The notes beneath the pieces were generated by a model. The model worked only from the letters and a program-made list of their open reading frames with translations, searched no databases and was not told where the DNA came from. DNA of 48,557 bases. It comes from an uncultured Emticicia sp. Its GTDB lineage: Bacteria > Bacteroidota > Bacteroidia > Cytophagales > Spirosomataceae. Below, in pieces: positions 44,159 to 48,557 of the stretch. A program made the position numbers and the translations under genes. Position 1 is the stretch's first letter. Each line of letters begins with the position of its first letter. The DNA lies in contig NZ_CALCZQ010000009.1 of NCBI RefSeq assembly GCF_937903345.1, forward strand, positions 1 to 48,557, in the 5' to 3' direction.

Positions 44159-45232
44159 GTGACTCTCGACGACGTAAGAAAAGATATTGATACCATTGAC
44201 GACCAATTGCTCGTGCTACTCAATCAACGTATGAAACTCGTACACAAAGTAGGAGAAATCAAGCGTTCGACCAAAGCAATTATATATCGCCCCGAAAGAG
44301 AAAAACAAATTCTCGACCGGATGAATGCTCAAAATGATGGCCCTCTCAATAAAGAAGCTATTGAAGCCATTTATTTGGAGATTTTTGCTGCTGCACGAAA
44401 CATTGAATTGCCCGAAAGAGTCGCTTTTCTTGGCCCCGAAGGAAGTTTTACGCATCAAGCTGCCGAGAGTCGTTTTGGTGCGATGAGCGAGTATATGACT
44501 TTGCCAACAATCAAGTCAGTTTTTGAAGCTGTTGATACGGGCCGTGCTAAATTTGGTGTAATTCCAATAGAAAATAACCAAGAAGGTATTGTGTATGAAA
44601 CAGTAGATTTACTTAATGCTATGAATGTGAATATTGCGGCAGAATTAAAAATTCCTGTGCATTTTTCACTCGCAACTGAAGCCGAAAATCCTTCTAAAAT
44701 CAAGCGTATTTATTCAAAAGATATTGCTTTTCGTCAATGTAGAGGTTTTTTGAATAAATATTTTGAACAAACACACCCCGAAGAAATTCAAGTAGAATCC
44801 ACTTCCAAGGCTGCCAAACTTGCTGCAGAAGACCCAGAAAGTGCCGCTATTTGTTCGGAGATTGCAGCAAAATTATTTGGTTTGCCAACCCTATTCAATA
44901 ATATTGAAGATAATAGTCAGAATCGTACTCGCTTCTTTATTTTGGCTAAGGATTTTATAAATGCAAAAAGTGATAATGACAAAACAACTATTATTGCTCG
45001 TCTGCCAGATACCGATAAGCCAGGTATCTTAGCTGGCTTTTTACAAGATTTTAAAAAATCGGGTATTAACTTAACAAAAATTGAAAGTAGACCGTATAAA
45101 GGTGATGAAGATTTTAATTTTTGGTTCTTTATTGAATTAGAAGGATTCTTTCAAGATGAAAATGTTGAGAAGGTTTTTAAAAAATATAAAAATTCAATCA
45201 AATGGTTAGGAAGTTATGTTAGAAACGCCTAA
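44159..45232 (+). CDS. pheA: Bifunctional chorismate mutase / prephenate dehydratase (P-protein)
   Basis: This enzyme of 357 residues turns chorismate into prephenate and then phenylpyruvate for phenylalanine synthesis. Residues about 1-85 are an AroQ chorismate mutase (IDTIDDQLLVLLNQRMKLV, RPEREKQIL). The dehydratase domain begins at RVAFLGPEGSFTHQAA and has the SVFEAVDTGRAKFGVIPIEN and DNSQNRTRFF (Thr-Arg-Phe) blocks. The C-terminal ACT domain (PGILAGFLQDFKKSGINLTKIESRP) gives phenylalanine feedback control. The start is GTG, supported by the mutase domain beginning right there. It ends at the strong hairpin 45351-45384. Confidence 0.96.
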   Translation: MTLDDVRKDIDTIDDQLLVLLNQRMKLVHKVGEIKRSTKAIIYRPEREKQILDRMNAQNDGPLNKEAIEAIYLEIFAAARNIELPERVAFLGPEGSFTHQAAESRFGAMSEYMTLPTIKSVFEAVDTGRAKFGVIPIENNQEGIVYETVDLLNAMNVNIAAELKIPVHFSLATEAENPSKIKRIYSKDIAFRQCRGFLNKYFEQTHPEEIQVESTSKAAKLAAEDPESAAICSEIAAKLFGLPTLFNNIEDNSQNRTRFFILAKDFINAKSDNDKTTIIARLPDTDKPGILAGFLQDFKKSGINLTKIESRPYKGDEDFNFWFFIELEGFFQDENVEKVFKKYKNSIKWLGSYVRNA

Positions 45233-45350
45233 AAATGTTTTGAATTATGGGTTCCGAGCTCAATGAGTTATCGAAAAGGTTTCTAGTTTTCTTTACTTCT
45301 TAAAGTCATTTATGAGAAAAAATAACTTACGATTTAACTGATATAAATGT

Positions 45351-45384
45351 TAAATATAAATGGGCAAATGCTCATTTATATTTA
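45351..45384. terminator. Long hairpin between convergent pheA and the CBU_0592-like gene
   Basis: TAAATATAAATGGGC pairs with GCTCATTTATATTTA around a 4-nt AAAT loop, nearly perfect over 15 bp with one mismatch. It ends directly beside the stop codon of the minus-strand gene (45386-45388). It probably ends transcription in both directions, although the stem is AU-rich and the T-tract is part of the stem. Confidence 0.7.
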
Positions 45385-45385
45385 C

Positions 45386-45619
45386 CTATTTATTTCTAAA
45401 AATCGCGAAAAGTGCGATAATTACCCAAACAACATTCACTGCAACCGAAGGATAGGCATGGTGTGCATAGGTATTGATTATAAAGCAGATTCCACCTATC
45501 AAATTTGCCCAAATATATGTGCTATCTTTTGAATCTAGCTTACCTTGAATATTTAAATAGTAAGAACCTACAATGAGTATCGAACCAATCCAACCAACTA
45601 TTTCTATCAATAAATTCAT
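45386..45619 (-). CDS. Small CBU_0592-like membrane protein
   Basis: This protein of 77 residues has three hydrophobic segments: IEIVGWIGSILIVGSYYLNI, TYIWANLIGGICFIINTY and VAVNVVWVIIALFAIF. The order and the polar residues (SYYLN, NxxGG, AxxNVVW) match small CBU_0592-type proteins, a family of unknown function with an arrangement reminding of transporter half-units. It starts four bases before the end of ribF's stop region (3-nt gap) and is probably the last gene of the truB-ribF operon. Confidence 0.75.
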   Translation of the reverse strand: MNLLIEIVGWIGSILIVGSYYLNIQGKLDSKDSTYIWANLIGGICFIINTYAHHAYPSVAVNVVWVIIALFAIFRNK

Positions 45620-45622
45620 TTT

Positions 45623-46588
45623 TTAATTTCTTCTAAATTGACTATCAACGGCTAAAATATATTTTGCTTTTGTTTTATCGTCCAGAATTTGTGACTTTAA
45701 CTCCTCTAAACTGTTGAATTTCTGCTCTGATCTGATATAATCTACTATTTCAACTGTTACGGTTTCGCCGTAAATATCATCATCAAAATTAAAAATATTA
45801 ACTTCTTGAGTGCGTCCAACACCATCAACTGTCGGGCGAGTGCCGATATTCATCATTCCATCGTGCCACTGATTACGAAAGAAGGTTTTGACTGCATAAA
45901 CACCATTAACAGGAATCAATTTATAAAATTGAGCAACCTGAATATTTGCCGTTGGAAAACCGATAGTTCTCCCGAGTTGTCGGCCTTTAACTACAATTCC
46001 TGTAAAACTGTATTTTCTACCTAATAATTCGTTTGCAGAACTGACTTCTCCGTTTAGTAATGACTGCCGTATTTTAGTTGAACTAATCGTAAGGTGATCA
46101 ATTTCTTGTCGAGGAATTTCTTCAATATCGACACCAAAAACTTCGGAATTTTGATTTAAGTAGTCAAAACTTCCTTCACGGTTTCTTCCAAATCGGTGGT
46201 CATATCCAATTACCAATTTCTTGGTACCTATTTTGTCAATTAGAATATTCCTGACATATTCTTCTGAACTCAATTCCGAAAATTCACGAGTAAACGGCAA
46301 TATCAATAAATGGTCAACTCCTTGATTTTTCGATTTGACACCCGCAAGAAGTTCTATTTTTTCATCAATTGTAGAAAGGAGTTTTAGATCTTGGCTGTCT
46401 TTTGATACCACAACTCTTGGATGTGGCCAAAAAGTTAGTACTACCGATTCTCCGTCTGTTTTCTGGGCAGTTTCTCTTAAAATTTGAAGAATTTTTTGAT
46501 GACCCAAATGAACCCCATCAAACGTTCCGCTTGTAACAATTGCGTTATTTAAAGCCTTGAAGTCTGCTAAATTATAATATACTTTCAC
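45623..46588 (-). CDS. ribF: Bifunctional riboflavin kinase / FAD synthetase
   Basis: This protein of 321 residues makes FMN and then FAD from riboflavin. The N-terminal nucleotidyltransferase has GTFDGVHLGHQKIL (HxGH) and LVIGYDHRFGRNREGSF, and ISSTKIRQSLLNGEV is the ISSTxIR-type block. The C-terminal kinase domain has GRQLGRTIGFPTANI and GMMNIGTRPTVDG. The length is standard. The start overlaps the end of truB by four bases (ATGA), an order common in bacteria. Confidence 0.97.
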   Translation of the reverse strand: MKVYYNLADFKALNNAIVTSGTFDGVHLGHQKILQILRETAQKTDGESVVLTFWPHPRVVVSKDSQDLKLLSTIDEKIELLAGVKSKNQGVDHLLILPFTREFSELSSEEYVRNILIDKIGTKKLVIGYDHRFGRNREGSFDYLNQNSEVFGVDIEEIPRQEIDHLTISSTKIRQSLLNGEVSSANELLGRKYSFTGIVVKGRQLGRTIGFPTANIQVAQFYKLIPVNGVYAVKTFFRNQWHDGMMNIGTRPTVDGVGRTQEVNIFNFDDDIYGETVTVEIVDYIRSEQKFNSLEELKSQILDDKTKAKYILAVDSQFRRN

Positions 46589-47280
46589 TGTTGATTATTC
46601 AAATTTTCATTTTTACTAAATCTTTCGGCGATATTTTCTAAAAACTGTTCAATTTTTAAAGATTCTTCAATTTTAAACTCTCCGATCCGTGTTCTACGTA
46701 AAGCACTCATATAGGCTCCTGAATTAAGTAATTTGCCAAAATCCCTAACCAAACTTCTAATGTAAGTACCTTTCGAACAAACAATTCTGAAAGAAATTTC
46801 TGGAAAATTCCTCGCATCAATTTCAAATTCCTTTACCTCTACTTGCCGAGATTTAATGATAACTTCTTCACCTTTTCGAGCCGATTCATACGCTCGTTTA
46901 CCATTAATTCTAATAGCCGAATGAGCGGGAGGAATTTGTTGAATCACACCAGTAAGTTGAATAACTACCTGATTTAAAGCTTCCTGTGTAATATGATTAG
47001 TTGGATATTCGGCATTAAATTCGGTTTCTAAATCTACCGAAGGTGTGGTTTTTCCTAATTCTAAAGTGCCAGTATATTCTTTTTCTTGTGCCTGAAATGT
47101 GTCAATTTGTTTGGTCATTTTTCCTGTACAAAGAATTAGTAAACCAGTTGCCAATGGGTCTAATGTTCCTGCATGACCTACTTTTTTGTATTTACCTGCC
47201 CAACGAATCTTGTTTACAACATCAAAAGATGTCCATTTTAAAGGTTTGTCTATCAGTATTACTTCATTCCTCTCATCCAT
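46585..47280 (-). CDS. truB: tRNA pseudouridine(55) synthase
   Basis: This enzyme of 231 residues makes pseudouridine at position 55 of tRNAs. The catalytic Asp41 is in VGHAGTLDPLATGLL. IDKPLKWTSFDVVNKIR at the N-terminus and KGTYIRSLVRDFGKLL are conserved TruB blocks. The PUA-type C-terminal domain of longer TruBs is missing, giving the short form usual in Bacteroidota. It overlaps ribF and follows uppP by 65 nt. Confidence 0.97.
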   Translation of the reverse strand: MDERNEVILIDKPLKWTSFDVVNKIRWAGKYKKVGHAGTLDPLATGLLILCTGKMTKQIDTFQAQEKEYTGTLELGKTTPSVDLETEFNAEYPTNHITQEALNQVVIQLTGVIQQIPPAHSAIRINGKRAYESARKGEEVIIKSRQVEVKEFEIDARNFPEISFRIVCSKGTYIRSLVRDFGKLLNSGAYMSALRRTRIGEFKIEESLKIEQFLENIAERFSKNENLNNQQ

Positions 47281-47345
47281 CTAAACCAATATTAAGTATA
47301 ACATTATAAAGAAATATTTTCGTCAGTCGTTTATTTGCTTATTAA

Positions 47346-48137
47346 CTAAATGACTCTTATGTCATATCCAGCTGCCAAAAGTCCTAAAATAATCAAACCT
47401 ACAATTATTCGGTAATAGCCAAAAACTTTGAAACCGTATTTTTGTAAATATCCAATAAAAAATTTGATGGCAGCCATTGCTACAATAAATGCAACTATAT
47501 TACCGAGAGCTAAATATAATAATTGGTCAGTTGAGAGCGTCAAAGAACCAGATTTGAAGCCTTTCAGAAGTTTATAAGCTGAAGCTGCAAACATTGTAGG
47601 AACTGCTAAGAAAAAAGAAAATTCTGCAGCATCTTTACGGGGAAGACCTTGAAACATACCACCAATAATACTTGCCGCCGAACGAGAAACGCCTGGAATC
47701 ATAGCAATACACTGAAAAAGACCGATTTTTACGGCATCAAGGTAAGTTGTGTCATTCTTTGTAGCTTTATCTTCAAAATATTTATCAATAAAAATCAATA
47801 TAATTCCACCTAGAACCAGCATTACGGCCACAACGGCTACACTTTCGAGTAATTGGTCAATTAAATCATTTAAAACAAAACCAATAACAGCTGCTGGAAT
47901 AAATGCGGCCAATAGTTTTTTGTAGAATTCAAAAGTTTGAAAGAAACGTTTTCTATACAAAACAACGACTGAGAGAATTGCTCCAAATTGAATATTTACT
48001 TCGAAAATTTTAGTGAATGGATCTTTACTAATACCCATCAATGAGGAGCCGATGATCATGTGTCCAGTCGAACTTATTGGTAAATACTCAGTGATTCCTT
48101 CGACTATCGCAAGTATAATTGCGTAAATTAAATTCAT
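47346..48137 (-). CDS. uppP: Undecaprenyl-diphosphatase (BacA family)
   Basis: This membrane phosphatase of 263 residues frees undecaprenyl phosphate for new rounds of peptidoglycan and glycan synthesis. The two active-site blocks are VEGITEYLPISSTGHMI (E-x3-E and the Ser) and IPGVSRSAASIIGG. Seven or eight hydrophobic segments fit the BacA topology. It lies after the DUF3098 gene and before truB, a grouping conserved in Bacteroidota. In this window it also fits the carrier demand of the polysaccharide genes. Confidence 0.97.
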   Translation of the reverse strand: MNLIYAIILAIVEGITEYLPISSTGHMIIGSSLMGISKDPFTKIFEVNIQFGAILSVVVLYRKRFFQTFEFYKKLLAAFIPAAVIGFVLNDLIDQLLESVAVVAVMLVLGGIILIFIDKYFEDKATKNDTTYLDAVKIGLFQCIAMIPGVSRSAASIIGGMFQGLPRKDAAEFSFFLAVPTMFAASAYKLLKGFKSGSLTLSTDQLLYLALGNIVAFIVAMAAIKFFIGYLQKYGFKVFGYYRIIVGLIILGLLAAGYDIRVI

Positions 48138-48173
48138 GGATTATTAAAATTTAATGAGGATAAATATATAAGA

Positions 48174-48244
48174 AAACTGATAGTAAGCAGTTATTAAACA
48201 ATAGTCGTAAGACTAAATTTATATAACTATCTGACTATCAGTTT
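48174..48244. repeat. Inverted-repeat element with an iterated CTGATAGT word, between the DUF3098 gene and uppP
   Basis: AAACTGATAGTAAGCAGTTA (from 48174) is mirrored by AACTATCTGACTATCAGTTT (ending 48244) with two or three differences over 21 bases. A central hairpin, TAGTC-GTAA-GACTA, lies between. The word is repeated in the right arm (ACTATCTGACTATCAG). It lies within one operon, so a strong terminator would be unexpected. The layout is the same as in 21665-21866 and 33356-33453. Confidence 0.65.
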
Positions 48245-48266
48245 ATTATGAACTAAATAAAAAAAA

Positions 48267-48506
48267 TTATTTTTTCTTGAAAATAGTATAAAATTGAAAA
48301 ATGAAACCAATAAATGCAATAGCTGGTCCGAGTGTTATACCCAAAAATCCAAAACCAAATTCTTCTTTATCGAGTGTCATTACAAAGAAACCAGCGAAAA
48401 TAAGAACAATTCCAGCAATCATTAATGTAAAATTATTTTTGCTAAAAGGAAGAGCGTCTTGATTGCCTGTTTTTTCAGTCGGAGTGTTGTTTATTGTATT
48501 TTTCAT
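48267..48506 (-). CDS. DUF3098 small membrane protein
   Basis: This protein of 79 residues has a polar N-terminus (NTPTEKTGNQDALPFSKNNF) and two hydrophobic segments, FTLMIAGIVLIFAGFFVMTL and GITLGPAIAFIGFIFQFYTIF. This is the DUF3098 pattern of Bacteroidota, in which the gene follows ftsX and precedes uppP. No activity is known; the location suggests a link to division or cell-wall synthesis. Confidence 0.85.
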   Translation of the reverse strand: MKNTINNTPTEKTGNQDALPFSKNNFTLMIAGIVLIFAGFFVMTLDKEEFGFGFLGITLGPAIAFIGFIFQFYTIFKKK

Positions 48507-48527
48507 TATTATCTTATGTTAATATAT

Positions 48528-48557
48528 TTAATTTAAATCTTCTAAATCAGTTCTCAA
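48528..48557 (-). CDS. ftsX: C-terminal end of a gene cut by the window edge, probably ftsX
   Basis: Read on the minus strand, the last thirty bases give LRTDLEDLN and a TAA stop at 48528-48530. Bacteroidota FtsX proteins often end in a similar short stretch (a Leu, a basic residue and an LxDL-type end), and ftsX is the expected gene before DUF3098. With nine residues visible the call relies mostly on gene order. Confidence 0.4.
   Translation of the reverse strand: MRTDLEDLN

Noticed and set aside
1..48557. tRNA, rRNA, CRISPR array, transposase or integrase genes
   Set aside because: No cloverleaf with CCA end, no conserved rRNA stretch, no regularly spaced repeat-spacer array and no recombinase motif was seen on either strand. 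A short or degenerate RNA gene could still be missed by eye.

Overview
The window is AT-rich DNA from a member of the Bacteroidota, most likely a Cytophagales-type genome. The support is: promoter-like TAnnTTTG boxes instead of E. coli-type sites, little visible Shine-Dalgarno sequence, BatB/BatC-like genes, the FtsX(end)-DUF3098-UppP-TruB-RibF order at the right edge, a long-form PurC, and an LRR pseudogene of the type common in this phylum. No rRNA, tRNA, CRISPR array, transposase or intact prophage was seen.

Layout. (1) 0.1-7.2 kb is a surface-glycan accessory region: a GT4 glycosyltransferase and a membrane O-acyltransferase on +, then on - an exported toxin-like protein of unknown role, two polytopic GT-C-like membrane proteins, a DPM-type GT2 and the broken 3' end of an SGNH/AlgX-like gene. 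(2) 7.3-10.5 kb (+) carries batB, batC, purC and a very small protein-kinase-fold gene. (3) 10.6-17.1 kb (-) is the glutamate synthase operon gltB - DUF29 gene - gltD. (4) 17.6-19.1 kb (+) holds two tandem exported GH108 lysozyme-like paralogues. (5) 19.4-25.5 kb (-) is a complete sulfate assimilation operon: sulfite reductase with a C-terminal HEPN-like extension, a TSUP anion transporter, APS reductase, cysD and cysN. A palindromic operator candidate sits at its promoter. (6) 25.7-27.2 kb (-) has rnz and a STAS protein. (7) 27.3-41.4 kb (-) is a long polysaccharide cluster. Reading downstream it encodes an SLBB outer-membrane export protein, a Wzz/GumC-like co-polymerase, an ABC exporter (Wzm/Wzt with carbohydrate-binding tail), a DegT sugar aminotransferase, a GT2, a GT4, a sedoheptulose-7-P isomerase (GmhA), and four more glycosyltransferases. 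(8) 41.6-45.2 kb (+) has topoisomerase subunit parE, a frameshifted LRR pseudogene and the chorismate mutase/prephenate dehydratase pheA. (9) 45.4-48.56 kb (-) is the conserved ftsX(end)-DUF3098-uppP-truB-ribF run plus a small CBU_0592-like membrane protein.

How the genes fit together: most of the window builds the cell envelope. Cluster 7 makes and exports a polysaccharide by the ABC-transporter route. The first region probably adds to or modifies glycans, UppP recycles the undecaprenyl carrier, and the GH108 proteins may act on peptidoglycan. The glt and cys operons supply nitrogen and sulfur.

The most unusual unexplained structure is a set of non-coding inverted-repeat elements in gaps between genes (10501-10563, 20646-20704, 21665-21866, 30434-30450, 33356-33453, 48174-48244). 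Several have arms made of a short word of about 7-8 nt repeated in tandem, with a different word at each locus. Second-rank observations are a glycosyltransferase paralogue that has lost its DxD motif, a standalone exported toxin-like domain, a minimal kinase beside purC, and a DUF29 gene embedded in the glt operon.
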